Notes: generated by a model from the sequence alone, not told the origin. Shown: positions 7,712 through 19,482, counted from the stretch's first letter. The stretch is DNA of 64,000 bases from Schauerella aestuarii (GCF_009866805.1 NZ_SIZW01000039.1:434001-498000), one strand, 5' to 3'. Numbers and translations are program-made.

Positions 7712-9322
7712 ATGAAAAACTTAAAGATCGGAACACGTCTGGCCGCAGCATTCACTGCGCTGATCGTCTTTCTGGCGTGCGTGGCAGGCGTCGGCGTATA
7801 TGAGATGCGTGCGCAAGAGGTTCGAACCAATCGAATCACGCAGAGCCTGGTGCCCAAGTTGGATGCGGCGCAGGACATCGCTTATCGGGCAGTGGATATT
7901 GCACATGTGGTGCGCAATATCATCCTGCTCACCGACGATGCCGGCATGCAGGCCAACAAGATGTCGCTCGATGCGCACCGCGTTCAGGCCAACATGTTGA
8001 TGGACCGGCTCGAGAAGCTGGTCGACACCGACGAAAGCCGGGCGGCATTCGCTGAGGTGCGTGCGGCATTGACTGCCTATCGTCTCTTTACCGATCAGGT
8101 GGTTGCACCTGCGATGCTGAACGATAACGAGACGGCCACGCGGATTTTGTACGGTGCGGGGTACAAGACTCAAGCGGCGTTGATCGCGTCCCTGGAAAAG
8201 ATGGTGAACTTGCTGAATCGTCAAATTCAAGCGGCGGCGGTGGCGTCGGAAGCCGACACCCAATTCGGCATGACGATGATGATTGCAGTGGCGGTGCTGG
8301 CGGCACTCGCCGCGATCTTCGGATCGGTATTGATCACGCGTTCCGTCACGAAGCCTTTGGCGCTTGCCGTGTCATCCGCCGATCGCGTGGCCAATGGCGA
8401 CCTCAGCGTGCCGGTGCCTGATGGGGCTCGCGATGAAACGGGGCGTTTGCTCAATGCCCTGCAGCGAATGCAGCACAGCCTGTTTCAAACAGTGGGCACG
8501 GTGCGCGAGAACGCTCACAGCGTGGCCCTGGCAAGCGCGGAAATTGCGCAAGGCAACAGCGACCTGAGCAGCCGCACCGAAGAACAGGCTGCGGCATTGG
8601 AAGAAACCGCAGCATCGATGGAACAGTTGGGCACGACCGTGCAGCAGAATGCCGATCACGCGCAGCAGGCCAATCAGTTGGCGATGCACGCCAGCACGTC
8701 GGCCGCAACATGTGGCGGCGTGGTGGCTGAAGTGGTCGAAACCATGAAGGGCATCAACGACAGTTCCAAACGTATCGTCGATATCATTGCCGTCATCGAC
8801 AGCATTGCTTTTCAGACGAACATTCTGGCCTTGAACGCGGCCGTCGAGGCGGCGCGTGCGGGTGAGCAGGGACGGGGCTTTGCCGTGGTCGCGAGCGAAG
8901 TGCGCAACCTCGCGCAGCGCAGCGCCGAGGCCGCAAAGGAGATCAAGGGGTTGATCACCACAAGCGTCGCGAATGTCCAGCTGGGTACGGCTCAAGTGGA
9001 TCGCGCAGGTGCGAGCATGAGCGACGTCGTGGCGGCCATTCAGCGGGTGGCCGACATCATGGGCGAGATCACGGCGGCCACGGTCGAGCAAAGCCAGGGC
9101 GTGTCGCAAGTGGTGCACGCCGTCAATCAGATGGATCAGACCACGCAGCAGAACGCGGCGCTGGTCGAGCAAAGTGCTGCCGCTGCGGCCGGGTTGAAGG
9201 ATCAGGCACAAACGCTGGTGGACACCATGGCGGTGTTCAAGCTGGCAGCGCAGGAGATCTCGGCCGCGCGACCCGAGCGTACGGCGCCGACGCCGGCGCT
9301 GGGTGGACCGGCGTACGCCTAG
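7712..9322 (+). CDS. Methyl-accepting chemotaxis protein (chemoreceptor) 2
   Basis: A 536-aa paralogue of the preceding receptor with the same order: TM1 near the N-terminus, four-helix-bundle periplasmic domain, TM2 ([20 protein letters not shown]), HAMP ([20 protein letters not shown]), methylation helices and an intact signalling tip ([20 protein letters not shown]). The sensor half differs clearly from receptor 1 while the cytoplasmic half is nearly identical, as expected after duplication with ligand diversification. The start at 7712 ([10 protein letters not shown]) is chosen because it matches the other two receptors; an in-frame extension to 7574 would run through the promoter. It ends LGGPAYA, again without a CheR-binding pentapeptide. 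The 3' end is 11 bases from the convergent MOSC gene. Confidence 0.95.
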   Translation: MKNLKIGTRLAAAFTALIVFLACVAGVGVYEMRAQEVRTNRITQSLVPKLDAAQDIAYRAVDIAHVVRNIILLTDDAGMQANKMSLDAHRVQANMLMDRLEKLVDTDESRAAFAEVRAALTAYRLFTDQVVAPAMLNDNETATRILYGAGYKTQAALIASLEKMVNLLNRQIQAAAVASEADTQFGMTMMIAVAVLAALAAIFGSVLITRSVTKPLALAVSSADRVANGDLSVPVPDGARDETGRLLNALQRMQHSLFQTVGTVRENAHSVALASAEIAQGNSDLSSRTEEQAAALEETAASMEQLGTTVQQNADHAQQANQLAMHASTSAATCGGVVAEVVETMKGINDSSKRIVDIIAVIDSIAFQTNILALNAAVEAARAGEQGRGFAVVASEVRNLAQRSAEAAKEIKGLITTSVANVQLGTAQVDRAGASMSDVVAAIQRVADIMGEITAATVEQSQGVSQVVHAVNQMDQTTQQNAALVEQSAAAAAGLKDQAQTLVDTMAVFKLAAQEISAARPERTAPTPALGGPAYA

Positions 9323-9333
9323 CGTTCACTTTC

Positions 9334-9915
9334 TCAAACCGGCTTGAGCGGCACGTGTGGGGCACGGGGCAGCTTCACCTTGATGAGGTCGTCCTCGAAC
9401 ACATCGCCGCCTTTGATCACGATCGCCATAACACCGCATTTGCGCACCAGCTCACCGTTCGCATCGCGGTCGAGTACTGCGGCGGTCAGCCCGCGCTGGT
9501 AGCCGTCCAGTTGGCGGCACGGGTTGCGCAAGCCCGTGATCTCAATGATGGCTGTCTTCCCCAGCGTGAGCCGTGTGCCTTGTGGCAGCGCCAGTACATC
9601 CAGCCCGCGTGTGGTGACGTTCTCGCCCAGGGTGCCGGGATCGACGCGAAATCCGGCGGCACGCAACTCATCCAGCAACTCGGCATGAATCAGATGCACC
9701 TGGCGCAGATTGGGCTGGTGCGGATTCGCGGCGACGCGCGATCGATGCTGGACAGTGATGCCGGCGTGGGCGTCGCCGGCCACGCCTTGGCCCGCGAGCA
9801 GCGTGATCATGGGTACGGGCCACTTCGTGAAGCCGTGCCGTGCATCGAGGCTCACGGCAACGATGTGGGGCACGTCATCTGTGGAGGGCGTCGCAGCGGA
9901 TTGATTGAGCGGCAT
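9334..9915 (-). CDS. MOSC domain protein
   Basis: A 193-aa protein with a MOSC (molybdenum-cofactor sulfurase C-terminal) domain: GVAGDAHAGITVQHRSR, LRQVHLIHAELLDEL, GTLGENVTTRGLDV, and the conserved Cys in ITGLRNPCRQLDGY. MOSC proteins bind molybdenum cofactor or act in molybdoenzyme-dependent reduction of N-hydroxylated compounds (as YiiM does). This stand-alone domain lacks the beta-barrel extension of larger members. It is convergent with chemoreceptor 2 and divergent from chemoreceptor 3 and seems unrelated to them. Specific role unknown. Confidence 0.88.
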   Translation of the reverse strand: MPLNQSAATPSTDDVPHIVAVSLDARHGFTKWPVPMITLLAGQGVAGDAHAGITVQHRSRVAANPHQPNLRQVHLIHAELLDELRAAGFRVDPGTLGENVTTRGLDVLALPQGTRLTLGKTAIIEITGLRNPCRQLDGYQRGLTAAVLDRDANGELVRKCGVMAIVIKGGDVFEDDLIKVKLPRAPHVPLKPV

Positions 9916-9986
9916 GGCAGGAAGCGGTGGGCGAGAAAGGTGGATAGCGAAGGGTAGACGAGAACAGGGGCTATACAGGTGCTCGG

Positions 9987-10028
9987 GATCGTTGGGTGGA
10001 GATCCTTGGCTGGAGATCGTTGGCTGGA
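9987..10028 (+). repeat. Three tandem 14-base repeats
   Basis: GATCGTTGGGTGGA, GATCCTTGGCTGGA and GATCGTTGGCTGGA follow one another without gaps; each pair differs at one or two positions. They are close to the start of the MOSC gene. Possible repeated protein-binding site or simple slippage product. Confidence 0.75.
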
Positions 10029-10358
10029 AGATGGTGCGCAGAGAGGGGAGGCCAGCAAACGTTGGTGGAGCAGCGTGCGCACCGATGGGGCCGATGAGGC
10101 GCCCGATCTGCAGCTTGCCTCAAACGATAGCCGAACGTGATGACGGCGGCATGAACGACAGCAGAATGTCGCCTTCATCCCAGGCAGCGTCGATGGACTC
10201 ACGATCCTCCTGATCCCCGACCAGCCAAGCCCCGGCGCGCGTCGTGCTGCGTTTCAGCGGCGCGATCTGCAGGTATCCAGTCGTTATCCAAGGTCAAATC
10301 TTGCCAACATCGGCAAACGTAACCAAATGGCAAATTGAGAAGATTCGGTAATACCGGC

Positions 10359-10385
10359 TAAATGTTTCTCATGAGGCGTCGTAAA
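10359..10385 (+). promoter_or_regulatory. Sigma-28 (FliA)-like promoter of chemoreceptor 3
   Basis: TAAA at 10359-10362, a 15-base spacer and GTCGTAAA at 10378-10385, 38 bases before the ATG. Identical boxes and spacing to the chemoreceptor 2 promoter. Confidence 0.65.
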
Positions 10386-10423
10386 CCGCTTTCCTATTAC
10401 TTTTTGATTGCCGGCAAGCCCCC

Positions 10424-12025
10424 ATGAAGAATTTAAAGATTGGCCTGCGCCTCGGCATTGCATTTGCCGCGATGATCGTGCTCATCGTCGTCGTCGCAAT
10501 GATGGGCGTGGCGAAGATGCGTGCACAGGAAGACCAAACCACGCACATCACATCGAACCTCGTCCCTACGTTGTCAGCCTCCAACGAGCTGTCGTATCAC
10601 GCGGTAGACATTGCGCGCATCGTACGTAATCTGATTTTGCTTACCAGCGATGCCGACCTCGCGTCCAATAAGGCGGCACTGGAAAAAGCCGGTGCCGCCT
10701 CGACGGCGCGAATGGCCGAGATCGAGGCGCTGCTCTACAGCGACGAAGACCGCACTGCGTTTGCCGCCGTCAGCACGGCGCGCGCCAATTTCCGCACCTT
10801 CACGGATCAAGTGATTGCGCCGGCGTTGGCCAACAACAAGGCCGAAGCCACGCGACTGCTTTACGGTCCGGGTTATGCCACTCAAGGCGCCTATCTGGCT
10901 GCGTTGAAAACGCTGGTCGACGTGCAGAACCGGCAGATCACGATCGCCAGCGACGCCTCGCACCAGGACGCCACCGAGGGGATGTGGGTGATGATTTTGG
11001 CGGCTTTGGTCGCTGCGGTTGCGGGCCTGACTTGCGCGTGGCTCATCACACGCTCGGTGACGCGGCCGCTCAAGTCCGCAGTGGAATCGGCCGACCGTGT
11101 GGCCAGCGGCGATCTGAGTATCCCCGTGCCCACAGGTGCGCGCGACGAAACCGGACAATTGCTTAACGCGCTGCAACGCATGCAGGACAGCTTGCTGACC
11201 ACCGTCTCCACCGTACGCGACAACGCGCATAGCGTGGCTCTTGCGAGTGCGGAGATTTCGCAGGGCAATACCGACCTCAGCGGTCGCACGGAGGAGCAGG
11301 CGTCCGCACTGGAAGAAACGGCGGCCTCGATGGAACAACTGGGCAGCACCGTTCGCCAGAACGCGGATAACGCACAGCAAGCCAATCAATTGGCATTGCA
11401 GGCGCGTACGTCGGCCATGACGTGCGGCGACGTGGTGGGCGAAGTCGTGGAAACCATGAAGGGCATCAACGAAAGCTCGAAACGCATCGTGGACATCATC
11501 GCCGTGATCGACAGCATTGCCTTTCAAACCAATATTCTCGCGTTGAATGCGGCCGTCGAGGCGGCGCGTGCGGGTGAGCAAGGCCGTGGCTTTGCCGTGG
11601 TGGCGAGCGAGGTGCGCAACCTCGCACAGCGCAGCGCCGAAGCCGCCAAAGAGATCAAGGGATTGATCACCACCAGCGTGACCAAGGTCGAACTCGGTAC
11701 GGCTCAGGTCGATCGAGCGGGTGAGAGCATGGGAGAGGTGGTGGCATCGATTCGGCGCGTGGCCGACATCATGGGCGAAATCAGCGCAGCGACGGTCGAG
11801 CAAAGCCAGGGTGTGGCGCAGGTGGGGCAGGCCGTCAATCAGATGGATCTGACCACGCAGCAGAACGCGGCGTTGGTCGAGGAAAGTGCCGCGGCGGCCG
11901 TCGGCCTGAAAGAGCAGGCCGATGCGCTGGTGCAGGCGATGGCGGTGTTCAATGTGACGCGTCGTGCCGAGCACGATGACCACGGCACCGCGCCACGCGC
12001 GTTGGGCGGGCCGGCGTTTGCCTGA
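10424..12025 (+). CDS. Methyl-accepting chemotaxis protein (chemoreceptor) 3
   Basis: A 533-aa third paralogue: MKNLKIGLRLGIAFAAMIVL as TM1, a four-helix-bundle sensor domain, TM2 (VMILAALVAAVAGLTCAWL), HAMP (RPLKSAVESADRVASGDLSI), glutamate-rich methylation helices and the complete signalling tip. It ends LGGPAFA, similar to receptor 2. The three receptors share almost the same cytoplasmic domain, so they should join one CheA/CheW array but sense different ligands. A strong hairpin terminator follows at 12108-12136. No che or flagellar gene is in the window. Confidence 0.95.
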   Translation: MKNLKIGLRLGIAFAAMIVLIVVVAMMGVAKMRAQEDQTTHITSNLVPTLSASNELSYHAVDIARIVRNLILLTSDADLASNKAALEKAGAASTARMAEIEALLYSDEDRTAFAAVSTARANFRTFTDQVIAPALANNKAEATRLLYGPGYATQGAYLAALKTLVDVQNRQITIASDASHQDATEGMWVMILAALVAAVAGLTCAWLITRSVTRPLKSAVESADRVASGDLSIPVPTGARDETGQLLNALQRMQDSLLTTVSTVRDNAHSVALASAEISQGNTDLSGRTEEQASALEETAASMEQLGSTVRQNADNAQQANQLALQARTSAMTCGDVVGEVVETMKGINESSKRIVDIIAVIDSIAFQTNILALNAAVEAARAGEQGRGFAVVASEVRNLAQRSAEAAKEIKGLITTSVTKVELGTAQVDRAGESMGEVVASIRRVADIMGEISAATVEQSQGVAQVGQAVNQMDLTTQQNAALVEESAAAAVGLKEQADALVQAMAVFNVTRRAEHDDHGTAPRALGGPAFA

Positions 12026-12107
12026 TGAAGCGAAGCATGGGCCGTGCAGCGCCCTATCGTTCAACGTCGAGTACTTGTGAGCTGCAGGTGGCCTGAGACG
12101 AACGACA

Positions 12108-12136
12108 AAAAGCCGAGGCATGAGCCTCGGCTTTTT
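12108..12136. terminator. Bidirectional rho-independent terminator
   Basis: AAAAAGCCGAGGC and GCCTCGGCTTTTT form a perfect stem with a short loop, with A-run on one side and T-run on the other. It lies between the convergent chemoreceptor 3 and icd genes and can end both transcripts. Confidence 0.9.
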
Positions 12137-12159
12137 GGGTGACTACACGGGCGCCGGTA

Positions 12160-14710
<2,551 letters not shown>

Positions 14711-15673
14711 TCACGATGGCCGAGCGATGTCTTCTGGCGGACGGACGGCGCCCACTTGATCGACCAGCCGCGCGTAGTGCTGGGGCCGGCGATGATTGGC
14801 GAAGTTGAACATTTTCTCCTGACCCTGCTTGCAGGCATCGAAGTCGCAATCGGCCACGATGACCTCGTCGTCGAGGGTTTGGGCCTGCGCGACGATTACG
14901 CCGTTGGGGTCGACGATGCAACTGGCGCCGATCAGGCCGAAGCCGTCTTCCACACCCGCCTTCGCGGTGCTCACGGCCCAGGTCGAGTTCATATAGGCGT
15001 TGGCCTGGGTGGCCAACAGCGAATGAAATGTGCGCAAGGCGGCGTCTTCGCTCGACCCGCCATTGGGATCGTAAGCGGCGGAGTTATAGCCCATCAACAT
15101 CAGTTCGCAGCCTTGCAACCCGTAGCTGCGCCACGCTTCCGGCCAGCGGCGGTCGTTGCAGATCAGCATGCCGGTCACGGGCGCGCCCCAGGCTTGCGGA
15201 CCGTAGAACGCTTGAAAGCCGAGGTCGCCGTATTCGAAGTAGCGTTTTTCGAGTTGGTGCACGCGTGCGCCTTCCCGCGGCTCCACCGAGCCGGGCAGGT
15301 GTACCTTGCGATAGTGGCCGATGATCGTGCCGTCGGGCGCCACGGTAATGGCGCTGTTGTAATGCTTGCCCTGCGGCGTTTTTTCGGCGTAGCCCAGATA
15401 GAAGCCGACCTTCAATTCTCGGGCGCGCTCAAAGAGCGGCTGCACGTCGGGGTTCGGCATGGCGGCTTCGAAGTAGCCTTCCACCTCTTCAGGCGACAGC
15501 AACCAGCGCGGAAAAAACGTGGTCAACGCCAGTTCGGGAAACACGACCAACTGTGCCCCTTGGCTCGCCGCGTTCTCGAGCAACGCGATCATGCGCTGCA
15601 ACGTGTGCGGGCGGGCGTCGGATCGATTGACCGCACCCATCTGGGCGGCGGCAATGCGCGCAAGTCTCGTCAT
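14711..15673 (-). CDS. hyuC: N-carbamoyl-D-amino-acid hydrolase (D-carbamoylase), nitrilase superfamily
   Basis: A 320-aa carbon-nitrogen hydrolase with the Glu-Lys-Cys triad in D-carbamoylase context: E in VVFPELALTTFFPRW, K in HYRKVHLPG, and C in MLICNDRRWPEAWR. The FFPRW and NDRRWPE stretches are characteristic of Agrobacterium-type N-carbamoyl-D-amino acid amidohydrolase, which cleaves N-carbamoyl-D-amino acids to D-amino acid, CO2 and ammonia, usually after a hydantoinase. Length is slightly over the usual 304 aa. No hydantoinase or racemase gene is adjacent; the gene stands alone between icd and a Bug receptor gene, so its natural substrate may be another ureido acid. Confidence 0.9.
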   Translation of the reverse strand: MTRLARIAAAQMGAVNRSDARPHTLQRMIALLENAASQGAQLVVFPELALTTFFPRWLLSPEEVEGYFEAAMPNPDVQPLFERARELKVGFYLGYAEKTPQGKHYNSAITVAPDGTIIGHYRKVHLPGSVEPREGARVHQLEKRYFEYGDLGFQAFYGPQAWGAPVTGMLICNDRRWPEAWRSYGLQGCELMLMGYNSAAYDPNGGSSEDAALRTFHSLLATQANAYMNSTWAVSTAKAGVEDGFGLIGASCIVDPNGVIVAQAQTLDDEVIVADCDFDACKQGQEKMFNFANHRRPQHYARLVDQVGAVRPPEDIARPS

Positions 15674-16105
15674 GGCGTGTTCTCTTTACGTGAAGGATGG
15701 GCACTGCGAAGCGCGGCCGCCGGAGAGCGGCCGGCTCGCAATGCCGATCGATTGTGAGCGCGATGGCGTCGGGGGGCAACCTTCTGCCGCGCCGCGCCAG
15801 CCGCAGCGCGATGCGCGCTAATCGATTGAAATCAAACACAATTCGGCGACGAATCGATTGCTGGGCAGCCGCATCGATAACCGGCGGTTATGCGCGACCG
15901 ACAAATCTTGATGGCTTGGCCGCCGTATGCCTGCCGTGTGCCTGCGGCATGCCCGCCTCATTTGGCGGCGGGCAGCGTGGCTTGTTTCCCTATCGCTACG
16001 GTAGAGCCGTGCCGCCCGTGCGGCAGGTGCCGCTGGGCATCACCTTGCAATGCGCGGGCGAGGACGCAAACGTGAATGTGCTGCTCGCTAAGCCCGCGCC
16101 TTGAA
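15674..16105. other. Intergenic region upstream of D-carbamoylase
   Basis: 432 bases between two minus-strand genes. It contains three AATCGATT-type palindromic boxes (15746-15860), described separately. I see no protein-like reading frame and no RNA gene. Confidence 0.55.
15746..15860. promoter_or_regulatory. Three AATCGATT-type boxes in helical phase
   Basis: GATCGATTG at 15746-15754, AATCGATTG at 15820-15828 and AATCGATTG at 15852-15860. The offsets of 74 and 32 bases are near whole helical turns (about 7 and 3). They lie 70-190 bases before the D-carbamoylase start. Candidate operators for an unidentified regulator; chance occurrence is not excluded. Confidence 0.35.
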
Positions 16106-17110
16106 TCAATCCATCGTCAGCTTGGCATCCGCGATCACCTTGCCCCAGTAATCGAGTTGCTGCTTGGTATAGGCGGCAAGGTCGGTCGAGCTCATTTTTT
16201 CGAACGTCATGCCTTGGCCTTCGGCCTGCTTGATCAGCGCAGGATCGCTCAGCAGCTTGTCGAGTTCGGTGTGCAGGCGCTGCACGATCGGGTCGGGCGT
16301 GCCTTTGGGGGCATACAACGCAAACCATGAGTCGAGTTCAAACCCTTGCAGACCCGCTTCCTTGGCCGTGGGCACATCGGGCAGCGAGGTCAGCCGTGTG
16401 TCACCCGTCACGGTGAGCGCCTTGATCCGCCCCGCCTTTATCTGTGGCATCACACCGGCTGCGCTGGTGATGTACATGTCGACCTGGCCGGCCGCCAGAT
16501 CCTGGACGGCACCGCCTGCACCCTTGTAGGGGATGTGCTCGATTTTGGTACCGGTGATCTGTTTGAACAATTCGCCCGCCACATGCGGCACCGAGCCATT
16601 GCCCGATGAGGCGTAATCGAGCTTGCCCGGATTGGCACGCGCATAGTCGATCAATTCCTTGATCGAATTGACGGGCAACTTCGCGTTGACCACAAACACC
16701 TGCGGCGAGCGCGCCACCATGCCGATGGGCGCAAAATCCTTGATGGGATCCCAGCCCGCGTTCTTGAAGAGGTGTGGGTTGCCCACGTGGAAGCCGTTGT
16801 ACGAGAGCAGCAGCGTGTATCCATCGGGCGGCGCGGCCGCGACGTATTGATTGCCGATGTTGCCGCTGGCGCCCGGTTTGTTTTCGACCAGCACGGGTTG
16901 ACCCAGTGCTTTGGACAAAGGCTCGGACAGCAGACGCGCCAGATAGTCGATCGAGCCACCGGGTTGCGAGGCGACGATCACCATGACGGGCCGGCTCGGA
17001 TACGGTGCGGCCGCCAACGCAGCTTGCGCGAAGACGCCAACACTCAACGTCAAACCCAGGGCGGCAATGAACGAACGTGCGCGCGGGGCGGGGGGCAATG
17101 AAACGGCCAT
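16106..17110 (-). CDS. Bug/TctC-family periplasmic solute receptor
   Basis: A 334-aa protein with a signal peptide (about 1-34, ending AQAALAAAPYPSRPV) and the Bug fold motifs: YPSRPVMVIVASQPGGSIDYLARLL, VENKPGASGNIG, IPYKGAGGAVQDLAAGQVDMY, and PDVPTAKEAGL. Such receptors bind carboxylates or other small metabolites for TctAB-type transporters or sensors. The start at 17110 is set by an AGGAG site and a normal signal peptide. It is the third gene of a likely operon after a CitE-like lyase and a CoA-transferase, suggesting it captures the acid that those enzymes activate and cleave. No tctA/tctB gene is adjacent, as is common for Bug genes. Confidence 0.92.
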   Translation of the reverse strand: MAVSLPPAPRARSFIAALGLTLSVGVFAQAALAAAPYPSRPVMVIVASQPGGSIDYLARLLSEPLSKALGQPVLVENKPGASGNIGNQYVAAAPPDGYTLLLSYNGFHVGNPHLFKNAGWDPIKDFAPIGMVARSPQVFVVNAKLPVNSIKELIDYARANPGKLDYASSGNGSVPHVAGELFKQITGTKIEHIPYKGAGGAVQDLAAGQVDMYITSAAGVMPQIKAGRIKALTVTGDTRLTSLPDVPTAKEAGLQGFELDSWFALYAPKGTPDPIVQRLHTELDKLLSDPALIKQAEGQGMTFEKMSSTDLAAYTKQQLDYWGKVIADAKLTMD

Positions 17111-17165
17111 GGTGCGTGTCTCCTGTGGTGCGCGCCTGTATCGGCTGCGTCGGGTCGAGCGATGA

Positions 17166-18365
17166 TCAAAGGGTGCGGTTGGTTCTGAGCGCCTCGATGC
17201 GTTCGGGCGCCAGGCCCAGCACACGTTCAAGAATAGCGTTGGTATCCGCGCCCAGCGCCCGGCCCAGATGGCGCAGGGTGGGCGGCGTGGCCGACATCAT
17301 CGGCATGCCGGACGGCACGACCACCTCGCCGGCACGCGTATCCGTGGTGGTGACCAGATTGCCGCGCGCCTGATACTGCGGGTCGGTGAAGATATCGTCC
17401 ACCGCGTAGATTGGGCCGCACGGCACACCCGCGTCGTCGCACAGCGCCACCACCGCCTCGCGTGTGTGGCGACCGACCCATAAGGCGATCGCGGCGTTGA
17501 CTTCGGCGCGCGCGGCCACACGCTGAGCGTTGCTTGCAAAGCGCGCGTCGGCCAGCGGGGTGTCGCCCATCAAGCGCGCCAGCCGCGCAAAGATCTTGTC
17601 GCTCGAACACGCCAGGGCCACCCACTTGCCTTCGCTGGTTTGCCAATGGCCATGCGGTACCACGTGCGGTACATCCGCACCCAGGCGCCCGCGCACCACC
17701 CCGTGCTTCGCGTATACCGGCACCATTTCGTCGAGCAGGCGAAACATCGATTCGTACAGCGACACGTCGATCACCTGGCCCGGTTCACCGCGATCCACCC
17801 CACGCAGCGCGAGCAGCACGCCGAGTGCGCCCCAGATGCCCGAGGTGTAGTCGGCCAGCGATGTCGATCCCGGTACGACGGGCCGCCCGTCGGCTTCGCC
17901 CGCCAGATGCGACAGACCGCTGAATCCGTGGGCCACGCGCGCGAAACCGGCCTTCTCGCGGTAAGGGCCCGTTTGCCCGTAGGCGCTCACGCGCAGCAGC
18001 ACGATCTTCGGGTTGGCCGCGCGCAGCACGTCCATCCCCAATCCCCATTTTTCCAGCGTGCCGGGGCGGAAATTTTCGAGCACGACGTGCGATTTGGCGA
18101 CCAGCGCCAGAAAGGTGTCGCGGCCATCGGGCGTGCGCAAGTCGAGCGTCATGCAGGTTTTGTTGCGCGATTCGCTCAGCCAGACGTAGGTATCGCCGGC
18201 CTCCGAGGGCGTGCCGAATTTTCGCAGCGGATCGCCCTCGCCGGGTTTCTCGATTTTGATGACCTCGGCGCCGAAGTCGCCGAGGATGGTGCCGCAGAAC
18301 GGTGCGGCCACGAAGGTGGCGATGTCCAGTACCCGGATATCGGCCAGCGGAGCGGCTTGGGTCAT
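17166..18365 (-). CDS. Class III (CaiB/BaiF family) CoA-transferase
   Basis: A 399-aa family III CoA-transferase: N-terminal IRVLDIATFVAAPFCGTILGDFGAEVIKIEKPG, then NFRPGTLEKWGLG, and the catalytic Asp in GSTSLADYTSGIWGALG. It moves CoA between carboxylic acids. The ATG at 18365 lies one base after the stop of the CitE-like lyase, so the two are co-translated; an alternative GTG at 18374 would overlap that gene. With the lyase it could activate a hydroxy acid such as citramalate or malate to its CoA ester and cleave it, which is inference from gene order. Confidence 0.92.
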   Translation of the reverse strand: MTQAAPLADIRVLDIATFVAAPFCGTILGDFGAEVIKIEKPGEGDPLRKFGTPSEAGDTYVWLSESRNKTCMTLDLRTPDGRDTFLALVAKSHVVLENFRPGTLEKWGLGMDVLRAANPKIVLLRVSAYGQTGPYREKAGFARVAHGFSGLSHLAGEADGRPVVPGSTSLADYTSGIWGALGVLLALRGVDRGEPGQVIDVSLYESMFRLLDEMVPVYAKHGVVRGRLGADVPHVVPHGHWQTSEGKWVALACSSDKIFARLARLMGDTPLADARFASNAQRVAARAEVNAAIALWVGRHTREAVVALCDDAGVPCGPIYAVDDIFTDPQYQARGNLVTTTDTRAGEVVVPSGMPMMSATPPTLRHLGRALGADTNAILERVLGLAPERIEALRTNRTL

Positions 18366-18366
18366 G

Positions 18367-19380
18367 TCAGGCACTCACGGTCGATGCGTTGCGGTGGGCG
18401 GCACGTTCGAAGGCATCGATGGCGGCTTGCCGCGCGAGTAAGGAGCGGGCCAGTTTGCCGTGCGCCAGATCGATCAGCACATCCTTCTCGGCGAATGCGC
18501 CGTTGCCGCTGGCGGTGGATCGACGCAGCGCCTCGTCGATGCGCACGGCCCACTGCGTTTCTTCATCGGTGGGGGAAAAGAGCGCGTTGGCCTGCGCGAT
18601 CTGCGACGGGTGGATGGCCCACTTGCCTTCGAAGCCCAGGGCGGCTGCGCGTTGCGCCGACGCGGTGTAGCCGTCGGGATCGCCGAAATCGGTGAAGGGG
18701 CCATCGATGGCGCGCAGCCCGTTGGCGCGGCACGCGGCAGCGATGCGGGCCTGCGCGAAGTGCCATTGATCGTTCCAATGGGTGTCGCGTCGTCCTTCGG
18801 CATCGGGATTGGTCATCACGGCATAGCGGGCGCTGGGACGGCCGAACACGCGATCGTAGGTGCGCATGTCGACGGTGAAATCGCCCACGCCGAAGATCAT
18901 GGCCTCGAGCCGGTTGCTGGCGCTGGCGATCTCTTCGGCATAGGCCACGCCTTGCGCGGTCTCGATCAGCACCTCGATGCCGATGGGCCGCTCGCGCGGC
19001 GTGTCGTGTTCGACCCCGATGAGCAGTTGATCGACGAAGCGCACGTCGAACGCGCAGCCCGCCTTGGGCAACAGGATCATGTCCAGGCGCGGACAGTGCG
19101 TGGCGAGCTCGAGGATGTCGCGCTGGCCCCAGGGGGTGTCCAGGCCATTGACGCGCACCGATAGCGTCTTGTTGCGCCAGTCGTGACTGTTGATCGCCTG
19201 GATGGCGAGGGCGCGCGCATCCACCTTGCGCGCATCGGCAACGGCGTCTTCCAGATCGATGAAAATCGCGTCGGCAGCGCCCTCGGCCGCCTTCTGGAAA
19301 AAGCGGGCGGAGGTGGCGGGAACGGCCAGTTCGGATCGTTGCAGACGCGGCCGGCGCGGCACGAAAGTGCGTGTGGACAC
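18367..19380 (-). CDS. HpcH/HpaI (CitE-like) aldolase, probable hydroxyacyl-CoA lyase
   Basis: A 337-aa CitE-superfamily protein with the TIM-barrel metal-binding motifs: FIDLEDAVADARK, GIEVLIETAQGVAYAEEIA and FGVGDFTVDM, plus GKWAIHPSQIAQAN. Members cleave malyl-CoA, citramalyl-CoA or beta-methylmalyl-CoA to acetyl-CoA and an oxo acid. It starts with GTG at 19380, supported by an AAGGAG site seven bases upstream. It is the first gene of the lyase / CoA-transferase / Bug receptor unit and is divergent from a LysR gene, its likely regulator. The exact acyl-CoA cannot be told from sequence. Confidence 0.88.
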   Translation of the reverse strand: MSTRTFVPRRPRLQRSELAVPATSARFFQKAAEGAADAIFIDLEDAVADARKVDARALAIQAINSHDWRNKTLSVRVNGLDTPWGQRDILELATHCPRLDMILLPKAGCAFDVRFVDQLLIGVEHDTPRERPIGIEVLIETAQGVAYAEEIASASNRLEAMIFGVGDFTVDMRTYDRVFGRPSARYAVMTNPDAEGRRDTHWNDQWHFAQARIAAACRANGLRAIDGPFTDFGDPDGYTASAQRAAALGFEGKWAIHPSQIAQANALFSPTDEETQWAVRIDEALRRSTASGNGAFAEKDVLIDLAHGKLARSLLARQAAIDAFERAAHRNASTVSA

Positions 19381-19482
19381 AGCTATACTCCTTTGAACAG
19401 AATCAACAATACAAAGCGCTGCCGCGCCCGTGGATCAAGCCCGTGCGCGCGATGCAACGATGGCGTTGGGGGACGGGGCGGC

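Larger units (their letters stand above)
9916..10423. other. Long intergenic region upstream of chemoreceptor 3
   Basis: 508 bases between the divergent MOSC and chemoreceptor 3 genes. It holds the three tandem 14-base repeats at 9987-10028 and the sigma-28-like promoter at 10359-10385. I see no reading frame with protein-like composition and no RNA gene. Confidence 0.55.

Noticed and set aside
9852-10202. 116-codon minus-strand reading frame upstream of the MOSC gene
   Set aside because: Ser/Pro/Arg-rich, overlaps the MOSC start and the 14-base repeats, and has no ribosome site or domain.
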